A stretch of DNA of 38,412 nt from an uncultured Lachnospiraceae bacterium. Its GTDB lineage: Bacteria > Bacillota > Clostridia > Lachnospirales > Lachnospiraceae. Of the stretch, positions 8,339 through 18,041 are shown one piece after another. Within the stretch, counting starts at the first letter, position 1; every line of letters begins with the position of its first letter. The notes beneath the pieces are model-generated. The model did no database searches and was not told where the DNA came from. It saw nothing but the letters and a program-made list of their open reading frames with translations. The stretch is taken from contig CALWPC010000028.1 of assembly GCA_944383325.1 (NCBI GenBank), positions 1-38,412 of the forward strand, in the 5' to 3' direction. A program made the translations under genes and the position numbers.

Positions 8339-10702
8339 TTGCAGATTTCAAGGCGTTTGCAGGCGATTGCGGAGATGGTGACGCCCGGAAGCAGGCTTGC
8401 CGATGTCGGTACGGATCACGGGTATGTGCCGATTTATCTGATGCAGAGCAAAAGAATTGTTTTTGCGGTTGCAAGCGATGTACGGCCAGGGCCTCTGGCG
8501 CGTGCAAAGCAAAATATTGAGGAAGCCGGTTTGTCGGATTACATAGAAGTGCGCCTGTCGGACGGGCTTGCCGCCCTGAAAAAGGGCGAAGCGGATACGA
8601 TTTTGATTGCCGGGATGGGCGGCCCGCTGATGGAGCGCATCTTGCAGGAACGGCTTGAAACCGCGTGTGCGGCGGCGGAACTGATTTTGCAGCCGCAGTC
8701 TGAAATACCGGCTTTTCGGCGGTTTCTTGCCAAAGCCGGCCTGTGCGTGACGCAGGAGAAGATGATCTGTGAGGGCGGAAAGTATTATTTGATTATGAAA
8801 GCGGTGCCAGGCAGATCGTATTCGCTGACGGCGTCGCAGGAACGGTTCGGAACGATTCTTCCCGCCGAACGCTGCCCGGTGTTTCTGGAGTACCTCGCGC
8901 ATGAATATCAACAACAGCTCCAGCTGCTTGGCCGGTTATCAGGATTAGAAAACGAACGTATGATAAAAAGAAAGCATCAGGTCAGGCAGGAGCTTGCGTA
9001 CCTGGAGTGTGCGCGGAAAGGAATCGAATATATGGAACAGGAGACGATTACCGTTGTCGTAGATAACCAGAAACGCCGCTATCCAAAGGGAACTCTTTAC
9101 AAGAAGATTGTGGAGGATGTGCAGCCGCAGTATGAAAATGATATTCTTCTTGTGCTGCAGGACCGAAAAATCAGGGAACTGTTTGAGCCGTGTGAGATGG
9201 ACTGTGAGCTTGTCATGTGCACGGCGGCGGAGCGGATCGGACAAAAGGCCTATGAGAGAAGTATGATTTTGATGATGCTGAAATCGGTGTATGATGTCGC
9301 GCCGAAAGACAGTGTGGAACAGGTTCGGGTTGAGTTTTCGCTTCAGGAAGGGATTTACTGTACGATTCGGGGCAGTCAGGAGCCGAACGCCTCATTCCTG
9401 GAAGCGGTGGAACGCAGGATGCGAAAGGTGTGCGAGGCGGATCTTCCGATTGTAAAGATTGTAAAAAATACGGAAGATGCCATTGAAGATTTCAAGAGAC
9501 ACGGCATGTATGATAAAGTCAAACTGTTTGAATTCCGAAACGTCTCAAAAGTGAATCTTTATAACCTCGATGGCTTTGAAGACTACTATTATGGGAGTAT
9601 GGTATACAGCACCGGCTATCTGAAATATTTTCGGTTGCATTCCTACGAGGACGGCTTTGTGCTTCAGCTGCCGGAGACAAAAAATCCGAAACAGGTGGCG
9701 GATTTTCACCCGTATAAAAAGCTGTTTGAAGTGCAGATCCGGTCGACAAAGTGGGCGCAGATGCTTGGGATTGATACGGTCGGAGAGCTGAACTGGCGGA
9801 TTACGAAGGATGATATTAATGAGCTGATTCTTGTCCAGGAGGCGCTCCAGGAAAAGGAGATTGCAGAAATTGCAGATCGGATCTATATGCAGCCCGATAT
9901 TAAAATTGTGCTCATTGCAGGGCCGTCCTCGTCCGGCAAGACGACGTTTTCACACAGGCTGTCCGTACAGTTGAAAACACTTGGGTTAAAGCCGCACCCG
10001 ATTCCGGTCGATAATTATTTTGTGAACCGCGAGGAGACGCCGGTCGATGAAAACGGAATACGCAACTGGGAAGATATTGGGGCGATCGACATTGAACGGC
10101 TAAACAGCGATATGCTTGATCTTCTGAGCGGCAAGTGCGTACAGCTGCCGACGTATAATTTTATAACCGGAAAGCGGGAGTTTCATAAAGAGAACAGACT
10201 TCAGATCGGCGGTGAGGACATTTTAGTCCTCGAAGGCATTCACTGTCTCAATGAAGCGCTGACTAGCCGCCTTGAGAAAAAAAATAAGTTTAAGATTTAT
10301 ATCAGCGCGCTGACCACAATGAATGTAGATGAGCATAACCGGATTGCGACGACCGACGGACGGCTGATCCGCCGGATGGTTCGGGACGCGCGCACACGGG
10401 GCAGCAGCGCGCTTGACACGATTGCGCGCTGGCCGTCGGTGCGCCGGGGAGAAGAAAATAATATTTTCCCGTATCAGGAGGAGGCGGACGTCATGTTTAA
10501 TTCCTCTCTGTTTTATGAGCTGTCTGTGCTCAAGCAGTATGCGGAGCCGGTGCTCTACAGCGTAGACCGCAATTCTCCGGAAATTGTGGAGGCAAAAAGA
10601 TTGTTAAAGTTTTTGGATTATTTTGTCGGAATCAGCGGGGAGAACGTGCCTGCCAATTCCCTGCTGCGGGAATTTATCGGCGGCGGCTGTTTTCAGCTCT
10701 GA
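8339..10702 (+). CDS. Fusion of tRNA (adenine-N1)-methyltransferase TrmK with a uridine-kinase-like nucleoside kinase
   Basis: One uninterrupted 787-aa frame carries two proteins. Residues 1-231 are TrmK-like, which methylates A22 of tRNA: ADVGTDHGYVP (21-31) is the SAM-binding motif, AGMGGPLM (91-98) and ELILQPQSE follow. Residues 232-787 are a roughly 556-aa nucleoside kinase of the kind common in clostridia. It has a TGS/threonyl-tRNA-synthetase-like N-terminal part (ITVVVDNQKRRYPKGTLYKK), then a P-loop AGPSSSGKTT (527-536), a VDNYF segment and LVLEGIHCLNE. The join falls on Met232, just where the free kinase would begin, and GGAAAGGA (9015-9022) lies nine bases before that ATG. The kinase may therefore also be made separately. 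The start is TTG 8339, eight bases after GGAGG and close behind rpoD. A missing stop from a sequencing error is possible but would need to keep frame. Confidence 0.88.
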   Translation: MQISRRLQAIAEMVTPGSRLADVGTDHGYVPIYLMQSKRIVFAVASDVRPGPLARAKQNIEEAGLSDYIEVRLSDGLAALKKGEADTILIAGMGGPLMERILQERLETACAAAELILQPQSEIPAFRRFLAKAGLCVTQEKMICEGGKYYLIMKAVPGRSYSLTASQERFGTILPAERCPVFLEYLAHEYQQQLQLLGRLSGLENERMIKRKHQVRQELAYLECARKGIEYMEQETITVVVDNQKRRYPKGTLYKKIVEDVQPQYENDILLVLQDRKIRELFEPCEMDCELVMCTAAERIGQKAYERSMILMMLKSVYDVAPKDSVEQVRVEFSLQEGIYCTIRGSQEPNASFLEAVERRMRKVCEADLPIVKIVKNTEDAIEDFKRHGMYDKVKLFEFRNVSKVNLYNLDGFEDYYYGSMVYSTGYLKYFRLHSYEDGFVLQLPETKNPKQVADFHPYKKLFEVQIRSTKWAQMLGIDTVGELNWRITKDDINELILVQEALQEKEIAEIADRIYMQPDIKIVLIAGPSSSGKTTFSHRLSVQLKTLGLKPHPIPVDNYFVNREETPVDENGIRNWEDIGAIDIERLNSDMLDLLSGKCVQLPTYNFITGKREFHKENRLQIGGEDILVLEGIHCLNEALTSRLEKKNKFKIYISALTTMNVDEHNRIATTDGRLIRRMVRDARTRGSSALDTIARWPSVRRGEENNIFPYQEEADVMFNSSLFYELSVLKQYAEPVLYSVDRNSPEIVEAKRLLKFLDYFVGISGENVPANSLLREFIGGGCFQL

Positions 10703-10727
10703 GAACGGAATGCCAGGGCAGGAATGT

Positions 10728-12572
10728 TCAGCCGCCAAGATTCAGGTGTTTGCGGAGCACATCGAACGGAGCTTCGCCGAGAGAGAGCAGTTGACTGTGG
10801 AAGTCTTTCAGATCAAACTGATCAGAGAGCGTCTGCATCGACTGCTCTTTTAATTGTTCAAATTCGAGATAACCCACGTAATAAGTCAGGTAATTGGCCG
10901 GCTCTTCGACAATGTACTGATAGACGGCTTCGGCGCCTGATTCGTCCACGTATCCGTAATGGCAGAGGAAGTCATAGGCGTCGGCGGCGTCCCAGTAGTA
11001 ATAGTGAATACCGATGTCAAGCGCCGAGTAAATAGCGAGTGTAATCTGCGCGTTGAGGCGGGCGAACGTGCAGAGATCTTCATCCAGTCCGCAGTAGTCA
11101 TAAGCGTACATTTCGGCGTAGGTCGCCCACCCTTCGCTGTAGCCGCTCGGGCAGAACAGCGCGCGGACGGACGGGAGCTGCTGTGCGGTCACCCAGGCGT
11201 TCTGGTACAGGTGTCCGGGAAATCCTTCGTGCGCAAGAGTCGTAAACAGCGACAGAGGGGTATAATGCGTCGCGTCATTAATATAGATGGTATGTTCCGA
11301 TACGGAATCCAGCGTCGGCGTCAGATAAAAAGCCGGACTTAAAAATTCTTTCAGAGAGTCGTCTACGGAATGCGTCTGAAACGCGACGTCCCCAAGTTCG
11401 GGAAAATCTTTGGAGATCGCGCCGGACAGTACATTCAGAATTTCATCGGGAGCGGACGGGAGCAGCTTTTGCTGTTCGTCTGCCTCTCCCGAGAGAATGA
11501 GTGTCACCAGATCGCTGTTTTCTTTCAGGAGCGAGGAAAGCTGATCGAGATTACTTTGCAGCGCGCCGATGATACGCTCGTGCAGTTCGGGCACGGTATC
11601 GGAGCTGCCGGTGTTGACTTCCACAAGATAAGAATAATAATCTCTGCCGAGAGGATAGTGGCACAGTCCGCCCCTGTTGGTTCCGGTGCCGAGAAGTTCC
11701 TGAAGTCCGCTGATCAGGCGTTCATAGGCGGGGAAAAATTGTTCAGTGAGCAGTTGATTGTGGCGGGATAGGTACTCTTGTGTTTCCTGTTTCGTAAGCG
11801 AGAGATCTGACAGGCGTTCCTCAAAGGTGCTCTGCATGAAGTGCGATTGTCCGGAAGCCGAGGGCTCTCCCGCGCTCACGGTTTCCTTAGCGCCGTCAAC
11901 AAGGGCCTGGCACTGCGCGATAATCTGGTTTGCGGCAAAGTCGGGCATAAACAGCCCCGCCGCGGACTTTTCACGTTCAAACGCAATAATCTGATCATAG
12001 AGCGGACCGACGGCAGAGAGGAGGCTCAGATAATCTTCCACATCCTGCCGCTGATAAAACTGGTATTCCGAGAGCAAAATCGGAAGCTGCGCCTGATACC
12101 CGGTAGTTGGGCTGAGAATTTCGGTGTACAGCAGGCATGGCTCCGCTTTTAGTTCCGTTGTCAGCATACTGTTTATAACGTCGTAGGTCAGCTGCTGTTC
12201 CTGCGTCAGCTCGTCATAGGGGTATGTTTGCAGCTGCGCGAGCGTTTCCCTGACGGAGGCCATGCTGTTTTGCATTTCGGTGAGAGAAAAAGAGCCGAGA
12301 GACACGCTGTAGTCTTCAATTCCGTAATCGGACGGATTGGCGAGTGTGTAGTGCATGTTGAGCGTGTTTGCGCGCAATGTCTGGCAAAACAGCTGATCGG
12401 TAAATTCTTCAAATGAGGTTTGAACAACAGACATTGAGCGTTCAGGGTCAGATTCACCGGGTTCTTTTGTGCAGCCAAGAATGCAGGCGCATAAAAGAAG
12501 AAGGCAGGCAAAGAGCAGAAGCACGAAGCAGGAAGGCGCGTCTGTGCGGAAGCGATGTTTTTGATCAGTCAT
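10728..12572 (-). CDS. DUF885-family lipoprotein, putative metallopeptidase
   Basis: The 614-aa protein has a signal peptide with a hydrophobic stretch at about 16-33 and a lipobox ILGC, so it should be a lipid-anchored surface protein. The mature part is DUF885, a family with an all-helical metallopeptidase-like fold. The HEGFPGH motif near residue 447 supplies two His and a Glu, and the later YSEGWATYAE supplies a further acidic ligand, as expected for a zinc site. The substrate is unknown and the peptidase role is inferred. Its start at 12572 follows GGAG six bases upstream. It is convergent with the trmK-kinase gene, with only 25 bases between, and no clear terminator is visible there. 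Confidence 0.88.
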   Translation of the reverse strand: MTDQKHRFRTDAPSCFVLLLFACLLLLCACILGCTKEPGESDPERSMSVVQTSFEEFTDQLFCQTLRANTLNMHYTLANPSDYGIEDYSVSLGSFSLTEMQNSMASVRETLAQLQTYPYDELTQEQQLTYDVINSMLTTELKAEPCLLYTEILSPTTGYQAQLPILLSEYQFYQRQDVEDYLSLLSAVGPLYDQIIAFEREKSAAGLFMPDFAANQIIAQCQALVDGAKETVSAGEPSASGQSHFMQSTFEERLSDLSLTKQETQEYLSRHNQLLTEQFFPAYERLISGLQELLGTGTNRGGLCHYPLGRDYYSYLVEVNTGSSDTVPELHERIIGALQSNLDQLSSLLKENSDLVTLILSGEADEQQKLLPSAPDEILNVLSGAISKDFPELGDVAFQTHSVDDSLKEFLSPAFYLTPTLDSVSEHTIYINDATHYTPLSLFTTLAHEGFPGHLYQNAWVTAQQLPSVRALFCPSGYSEGWATYAEMYAYDYCGLDEDLCTFARLNAQITLAIYSALDIGIHYYYWDAADAYDFLCHYGYVDESGAEAVYQYIVEEPANYLTYYVGYLEFEQLKEQSMQTLSDQFDLKDFHSQLLSLGEAPFDVLRKHLNLGG

Positions 12573-12693
12573 GTCATTCTCCGTTTCTATTCATATTCTA
12601 AGGAGGCGCTCCCGGAAAGAGCATATCGCTGCAGCCGGGAAATTTGTTCTACCAAAACGTATGAAAAAGCCAATGGGATCATGTCAGAAAAAC

Positions 12694-12731
12694 TTGAATC
12701 TATTCTATAAAAATGATAAGATAACTATAAT
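12694..12731 (+). promoter_or_regulatory. Promoter region of the malic enzyme gene
   Basis: A perfect -10 TATAAT lies at 12726-12731 with a poor -35 (TTCTAT, 12703-12708) 17 bases upstream. An alternative is TTGAAT (12694-12699), 17 bases, TAAGAT (12717-12722). Which is used cannot be settled from sequence. Confidence 0.5.
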
Positions 12732-12758
12732 TGTGAAACAGGAAAGGCGGAACAGAGC

Positions 12759-13907
12759 ATGACGATCAATGAGAAAGCGCTGCTTTTGCATGAGCAGTGG
12801 AACGGGAAAGTAGAGACAGTGTCCAAAGTGGCCGTGAAGTCGCGGGACGATCTTGCGCTTGCATACACGCCGGGCGTGGCCGAGCCGTGCAAGGCCATTG
12901 CAGAGGACAGGGAGGAAGTATACCGCTATACGGGAAAAGCCAATACCATTGCAGTCGTTTCGGATGGAAGCGCGGTGCTCGGCCTGGGCAACATCGGCGC
13001 GCATGCCGCGATACCGGTGATGGAGGGCAAGGCAATTCTGTTTAAAGAATTCGGAGGAGTCAACGCGGTTCCCATTTGTCTCGACACGCAGGATACAGAG
13101 GAGATTATCCGGTGCGTGGCGGCAATTGCGCCCTGTTACGGCGGGATTAATCTGGAGGATATAAGCGCGCCGCGCTGTTTTGAGATTGAAGAGCGGCTGA
13201 AGGAAATGCTCGATATACCGGTGTTTCACGATGATCAGCACGGCACGGCGATTATTGTGCTTGCAGGCGTGATGAACGCCCTGAAACTGACAGGCAGGCA
13301 AAAGGAAGACTGCAAAGTCGTTGTAAACGGCGCTGGGAGCGCCGGAGTGGCAATTACGAAATTGCTGCTTACTTACGGTTTTTCCAATATTTTGATGTGC
13401 GACAAGTCCGGTATTTTAAACCGCTCCTCAGAGGGGTTAAACTGGATGCAAGAGAAGATGGTTCAGGTGACGAATCAGGGACAGGAGAGCGGATCGCTTG
13501 CGGACGCGATGCGCGGCGCGGATATTTTTATCGGGGTGTCCGCTCCGGGAATTGTCACCAGTGAGATGGTTGCCTCTATGAATGATGATGCAATTTTGTT
13601 TGCGATGGCAAATCCGGTGCCCGAAATCATGCCGGATCTGGCGCGTGCGGCGGGCGCGCGTGTGGTCGGTACCGGGCGCAGCGATTTTCCGAATCAGGTC
13701 AACAATGTGATGGCGTTTCCGGGCATTTTTAAAGGGGCGCTAGAAGGCCGTGCAAAGCAGATTACGGAGGAGATGAAGCTTGCCGCCGCTCATGCGATTG
13801 CGGAGCTTGTCTCTGACGGGGAGTTAAGCGAGGAACAGATTCTGCCGTCGGTATTCGACCCGCGGGTGGCGCAGGTAGTCAGCGATGCGGTAAAGCGTCA
13901 TATTTAA
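12759..13907 (+). CDS. Malic enzyme (malate dehydrogenase, decarboxylating)
   Basis: The 382-aa enzyme oxidatively decarboxylates malate to pyruvate and CO2 with reduction of NAD(P). The N-terminal domain has YTPGVAEPCKAI, a conserved substrate segment, and VSDGSAVLGLGNIG. FHDDQHGTAI holds metal-binding Asp residues. The Rossmann part has VVNGAGSAGVAI near residue 190. The length matches the short bacterial malic enzymes without the phosphotransacetylase extension. The ATG follows GGAAAGG about a dozen bases upstream, and a -10 TATAAT lies close by. Cofactor preference cannot be told. It is followed by two regulators and an aconitase-family gene, a cluster concerned with C4 and C6 acid metabolism. 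Confidence 0.95.
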   Translation: MTINEKALLLHEQWNGKVETVSKVAVKSRDDLALAYTPGVAEPCKAIAEDREEVYRYTGKANTIAVVSDGSAVLGLGNIGAHAAIPVMEGKAILFKEFGGVNAVPICLDTQDTEEIIRCVAAIAPCYGGINLEDISAPRCFEIEERLKEMLDIPVFHDDQHGTAIIVLAGVMNALKLTGRQKEDCKVVVNGAGSAGVAITKLLLTYGFSNILMCDKSGILNRSSEGLNWMQEKMVQVTNQGQESGSLADAMRGADIFIGVSAPGIVTSEMVASMNDDAILFAMANPVPEIMPDLARAAGARVVGTGRSDFPNQVNNVMAFPGIFKGALEGRAKQITEEMKLAAAHAIAELVSDGELSEEQILPSVFDPRVAQVVSDAVKRHI

Positions 13908-13941
13908 TCTGCCGGGCGGGCAGCCGAAAGGGGGCGACGGG

Positions 13942-14475
13942 ATGACGGAACCGCTCACACTCTATAAACTGATTGTGTTGTATATGTTGGGAAAAGTCAA
14001 TTTTTCCATGACAAACGAGCAGTTGTGTGATTTTATCTTAACGCAGGGCTATACGGACTATTTTAAATTGCAGCGGGCGCTTTCGGAGCTCGTAGACGCC
14101 CAACTGATCCAGGCGGAGGTTATCCGCAATAACACGTATTATACAATCAACGAAAAGGGAAGAGATACCGTCAAATTTTTTGATCACAAAATTTCAGATG
14201 CGATCAAGGAGGACATTCACCAATATTTGAAAAAAAACGAGTATGAGCTTCGCGAGGAAGTTTCTGTTCTCTCGGATTACGACCGCACGCCGGATCAGGA
14301 ATATGTCGTGCATATGCGCGTCCTGGAGTGCGGGAGCAATCTTTTGGAGATCAAGGTCCGCGTGCCGACCGAGGAGGCGGCCCGGGTGATGTGCGACCGG
14401 TGGGAGACGAAAAATCAGGCGGTCTATGCGTTTTTAATGCAGAAGCTGCTTAACAGCGGGAAAACAAAGGAGTGA
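13942..14475 (+). CDS. DUF4364-family winged-helix protein
   Basis: The 177-aa protein matches the DUF4364 family typical of clostridia. Its N-terminal half (about 5-85) reads as a PadR/MarR-like winged helix: LCDFILTQGYTDYFKLQRAL is followed by a likely wing YYTINEKGRDTVKFF. The C-terminal half has the IKEDIHQYLKKNEYELREE helix and a mixed alpha-beta region. A DNA-binding role is inferred; no target is known. It follows the malic enzyme gene by 34 bases and stops four bases before the next regulator, so all three are likely co-transcribed. Confidence 0.82.
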   Translation: MTEPLTLYKLIVLYMLGKVNFSMTNEQLCDFILTQGYTDYFKLQRALSELVDAQLIQAEVIRNNTYYTINEKGRDTVKFFDHKISDAIKEDIHQYLKKNEYELREEVSVLSDYDRTPDQEYVVHMRVLECGSNLLEIKVRVPTEEAARVMCDRWETKNQAVYAFLMQKLLNSGKTKE

Positions 14476-14479
14476 GCGT

Positions 14480-15607
14480 ATGAATGTAGTTCAAGCGATG
14501 CAGAAAAGCCTGGAGGATCTCAAAGTCATTACGCGCACTGAGTTTGCATTGTACGAGATCGCTAAAGTATACGATATGCAGAAGGAGGCGGTCAGCGAGG
14601 TTTGCACGGCCGCGTTTCCGGAAATTACGCCGGACGTGCTCCGGGGTTTTGCCGCCTCTATGGCGGACAGCCAGGAAATTTCCTCGTCCCATTTATTTAA
14701 AGTTCAGTCCAGCGATGCTCCGGAGTATATTCTGGCGGTGCGAAGCGCTTATGAGACGGCGTATCTGATCGGAAAAATCGGCGCGAGTCAGTTGGAAAAC
14801 CTGCTGTTAGCCTATGAGGAGCGCAGTGACCTCGGAAGCTTTATTCAGAATCTGCTGCTTGACAATCTGTTGGCAGTTGATATTTATAATTCGGCAAAAA
14901 AGCTCCAAATCGAGATGGAGCAGCTGCGGGGCGTGTTTGTGATTGAGACTCCGGGCGAGCGGGAAGAAATGGCGTTCGAGCTTGTGCGCAGTTTGTTCGC
15001 GGAACAGGATTTTGTCATTGCTGTGGACGAACGGCATGTCATTTTGGTAAAACAGCTTCAGGAACAGCAGGCGGGCATCGCGTCGCCTGCAGAACAGATG
15101 ATGAAGACGGCGAATCTTCTGCTCGACATGTTAAACAGCGAGGCTATGCTGAAAGTCCGCATCGGTTACGGAAGTATTGTGGGCGAATTAAAGGAGTTAT
15201 CGAAATCTTATAAAGAAGCGGTCATGTCGCTCAATGTCGGGAAAATTTTTTATAAGGGTCAAAAAATTATTTCTTATGAAATGCTCGGAATCGGACGGCT
15301 CATTTATCAGCTCCCGATTCATCTGTGTAAAATTTTCATTAATGAAATTTTTCCAAACGGGCTGCCGGATGAGATCGACGATGAAGTGCTGCAGACGATT
15401 CACAAATTTTTTGAAAACAGTTTGAACATTTCGGAGACGGCGCGGCAGTTGTTTATCCATCGAAATACATTAGTCTATCGTCTTGAAAAAATTCAAAAAA
15501 TTACCGGACTTGATATCCGGGTTTTTGATGATGCGCTCACCTTTCAGATTGCACTGATGGTTTTGAACTATATGGAATATCAGCAAAAAGAGGGGGAGAC
15601 AATATAA
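14480..15607 (+). CDS. PucR/CdaR-type transcriptional regulator
   Basis: The 375-aa protein ends in a helix-turn-helix typical of the PucR/CdaR group (NISETARQLFIHRNTLVYRL then EKIQKITGLDI, about 315-345). The middle contains a GGDEF-like regulatory fold (RGVFVIETPGEREEMAFELV and VRIGYGSIVGELKELSKSYK). The N-terminal segment is not recognised. Relatives sense sugar acids, purines or amino acids and activate neighbouring catabolic genes. Here the neighbours are malic enzyme and an aconitase-family hydratase, so control by an organic acid is a reasonable inference. The start follows GGAGTGAGC, coupled to DUF4364 by a four-base gap. Confidence 0.85.
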   Translation: MNVVQAMQKSLEDLKVITRTEFALYEIAKVYDMQKEAVSEVCTAAFPEITPDVLRGFAASMADSQEISSSHLFKVQSSDAPEYILAVRSAYETAYLIGKIGASQLENLLLAYEERSDLGSFIQNLLLDNLLAVDIYNSAKKLQIEMEQLRGVFVIETPGEREEMAFELVRSLFAEQDFVIAVDERHVILVKQLQEQQAGIASPAEQMMKTANLLLDMLNSEAMLKVRIGYGSIVGELKELSKSYKEAVMSLNVGKIFYKGQKIISYEMLGIGRLIYQLPIHLCKIFINEIFPNGLPDEIDDEVLQTIHKFFENSLNISETARQLFIHRNTLVYRLEKIQKITGLDIRVFDDALTFQIALMVLNYMEYQQKEGETI

Positions 15608-15707
15608 CAATAGCACCAAACTGCCGTATGGCTGCAATGACAGAGGCAGCTAGGGCAGAACGAATGAGTGAAATGAGCACGGGATATGTGCGGAATGGAG
15701 GATAAAG

Positions 15708-17999
15708 ATGATTAAATTACAAAGCGGAGGCGCTTATCTGATCGGCGGAAAAGAGTGGATTGCGGACTCTCCGGATGCGAATGAGGCGGTTGCGGCAAAA
15801 ATCGGACGCCGGGTATCGAAAGAGGAGGCTGCTCAGAATACGATTGCCTATCGTATTTTAAAGGCTCATAATACTTCGGATAATATGCAAAAGCTGAAAA
15901 TCCGGTTTGACAAATTGACGTCGCACGATATTACTTTTGTAGGCATTATCCAGACGGCGCGCGCAAGCGGACTTGAAAAATTTCCGATGCCGTATGTGCT
16001 GACTAACTGTCACAATAGTCTGTGCGCGGTCGGAGGAACGATCAATGAGGACGATCATATGTTTGGGCTGACCTGCGCGAAAAAATACGGAGGAGTGTAT
16101 GTTCCTCCGCATCAGGCGGTCATTCATCAGTTTGCCAGAGAAATGCTAGCGGGCGGAGGGAAAATGATTCTTGGCTCCGACAGTCATACGCGTTACGGCG
16201 CACTGGGGACGATGGCTATGGGAGAAGGCGGTCCCGAGCTTGTAAAGCAGCTTTTGAATCAGACGTATGACATTAATATGCCGGGCATTGTCGGCGTGTA
16301 TATGACCGGAACACCGGCGCCGGGAGTCGGCCCGCAGGATGTGGCTCTTGCGATTATCGGCGAAGTGTTTGCAAATGGCTATGTCAATAATAAGGTGATG
16401 GAGTTTGTCGGCCCGGGTGTGTCCAATCTGTCTGCGGATTTCCGTATCGGCGTGGATGTGATGACGACAGAGACGACCTGCCTGTCGTCCATTTGGCGGA
16501 CAGACGACACGATTAGAGAGTTTTATGAAATTCACGGCCGCGAGGAAGATTATGAGGAGCTGAATCCTGGAGAGGCGGCTTACTATGACGGCCTGATCGA
16601 GGTGGATTTAAGCGCGGTTAAGCCGATGATTGCTATGCCGTTTCATCCGAGCAATACGTACACGATTGAGGACGTATGTCAGAATCTGACGGATATTCTC
16701 CACGATGTGGAGCAGAAAGCGCTTGTCAGCCTTGACGGCGCGGTGGACTACTCCCTCCAGGATAAGATTGTGGACGGGAAACTGTATGTAGAGCAGGGTA
16801 TTATTGCAGGCTGTGCAGGCGGCGGATTTGAAAATATCTGTGCGGCAGCCGATATTTTGAAAGGCAGGAGCATCGGCGCGGGTGAATTTACGCTCAGCGT
16901 GTATCCTGCGAGCATGCCGATTTATATGGAACTGGTGCGCAACGGTGCGGCGGCGGATTTGATGGAGACAGGCGCGGTCATGAAGACGGCATTTTGCGGT
17001 CCGTGCTTCGGCGCCGGAGATACGCCGGCGAACAATGCGTTCAGTATACGGCATTCAACAAGGAATTTCCCGAATCGGGAGGGCAGCAAGCTTCAGAACG
17101 GCCAGATTGCCTCGGTTGCACTGATGGACGCACGTTCGATTGCAGCTACGGCCGCAAACAAAGGCTTTTTGACGGCGGCTACCGATCTGGATGTAGAATA
17201 CAGCGGACAGAAATATCACTTTGACGCAGCGATTTATGCAAACCGCGTGTTCGACAGCCACGGCGTTGCAGATCCGGATGTAGAAATTAAGATGGGGCCG
17301 AATATCAAAGACTGGCCGGTGATGAGCGCATTGCCGGAGAATCTTGTGCTGAAGGTCGTTTCGGAGATTCATGATCCGGTCACGACAACGGATGAGCTGA
17401 TTCCGTCGGGAGAGACGTCTTCGTATCGTTCCAATCCGCTTGGGTTGGCGGAGTTTGCCCTGTCCAGGAAAGATCCGGCGTATGTCGGCAAGGCAAAGGA
17501 AATTCAGGCGGCGGAAAAAGCCCGGACGTCCGGAGAGAAGCCTACGGAGGCGTTTCCTGAGTTAAAGCCGGTTATGGACGTGATTTTAAAAGATTACCCG
17601 CATATCGGCAGGGAAAATGTTGGTTTTGGAAGCACGATTTTTGCGGTGAAGCCGGGAGATGGTTCTGCCCGCGAGCAGGCGGCGTCCTGTCAGAAGGTGC
17701 TCGGCGGATGGGCCAATATTGCCAATGAGTATGCGACAAAGCGCTACCGCTCCAATCTGATTAACTGGGGAATGGTGCCGTTCTTGATTGACCGGGGACA
17801 GCTTCCGTTCCAGAATGATGATTATCTCTTTATTCCGGAAATCCGCAGGGCAATCGAGGAAAAAGCGGCAGATGTTCAGGCATTTGTTGTGAAGGATGGG
17901 ACGCTGCATCCGTTTACGCTGCACATCGGTGAGATGACGGATGACGAGCGTGAGATTATCTTAAAGGGATGCCTGATCAATTATAATCGCGTAGGATAA
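15708..17999 (+). CDS. Aconitase-family hydratase (YbhJ-like)
   Basis: The 763-aa enzyme has the full aconitase architecture. An N-terminal part contains [20 protein letters not shown], the iron-sulfur ligands are likely Cys369 ([13 protein letters not shown]) and Cys430/Cys433 ([11 protein letters not shown]), and a C-terminal swivel domain has [10 protein letters not shown] and [13 protein letters not shown]. In true aconitase the first cysteine sits in GSCTNS; here that segment is AGCAGGG, so the substrate may not be citrate. From memory it resembles the roughly 750-aa YbhJ-like proteins annotated simply as hydratase. The ATG follows GGAGG seven bases upstream. It lies 100 bases after the PucR-type regulator, its likely controller. 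No citrate synthase or isocitrate dehydrogenase is nearby. Confidence 0.85.
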   Translation: MIKLQSGGAYLIGGKEWIADSPDANEAVAAKIGRRVSKEEAAQNTIAYRILKAHNTSDNMQKLKIRFDKLTSHDITFVGIIQTARASGLEKFPMPYVLTNCHNSLCAVGGTINEDDHMFGLTCAKKYGGVYVPPHQAVIHQFAREMLAGGGKMILGSDSHTRYGALGTMAMGEGGPELVKQLLNQTYDINMPGIVGVYMTGTPAPGVGPQDVALAIIGEVFANGYVNNKVMEFVGPGVSNLSADFRIGVDVMTTETTCLSSIWRTDDTIREFYEIHGREEDYEELNPGEAAYYDGLIEVDLSAVKPMIAMPFHPSNTYTIEDVCQNLTDILHDVEQKALVSLDGAVDYSLQDKIVDGKLYVEQGIIAGCAGGGFENICAAADILKGRSIGAGEFTLSVYPASMPIYMELVRNGAAADLMETGAVMKTAFCGPCFGAGDTPANNAFSIRHSTRNFPNREGSKLQNGQIASVALMDARSIAATAANKGFLTAATDLDVEYSGQKYHFDAAIYANRVFDSHGVADPDVEIKMGPNIKDWPVMSALPENLVLKVVSEIHDPVTTTDELIPSGETSSYRSNPLGLAEFALSRKDPAYVGKAKEIQAAEKARTSGEKPTEAFPELKPVMDVILKDYPHIGRENVGFGSTIFAVKPGDGSAREQAASCQKVLGGWANIANEYATKRYRSNLINWGMVPFLIDRGQLPFQNDDYLFIPEIRRAIEEKAADVQAFVVKDGTLHPFTLHIGEMTDDEREIILKGCLINYNRVG

Positions 18000-18041
18000 A
18001 GCTTGGACTGTGACGGTCAGAACATACAAGGAATGGATTTG

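Noticed and set aside
15637-15705. Possible 22-codon leader peptide before the aconitase-family gene
   Set aside because: ATG to TAA reads [20 protein letters not shown] and ends at the next ribosome site, but it has no ribosome site of its own and no terminator or repeat that would suggest attenuation.
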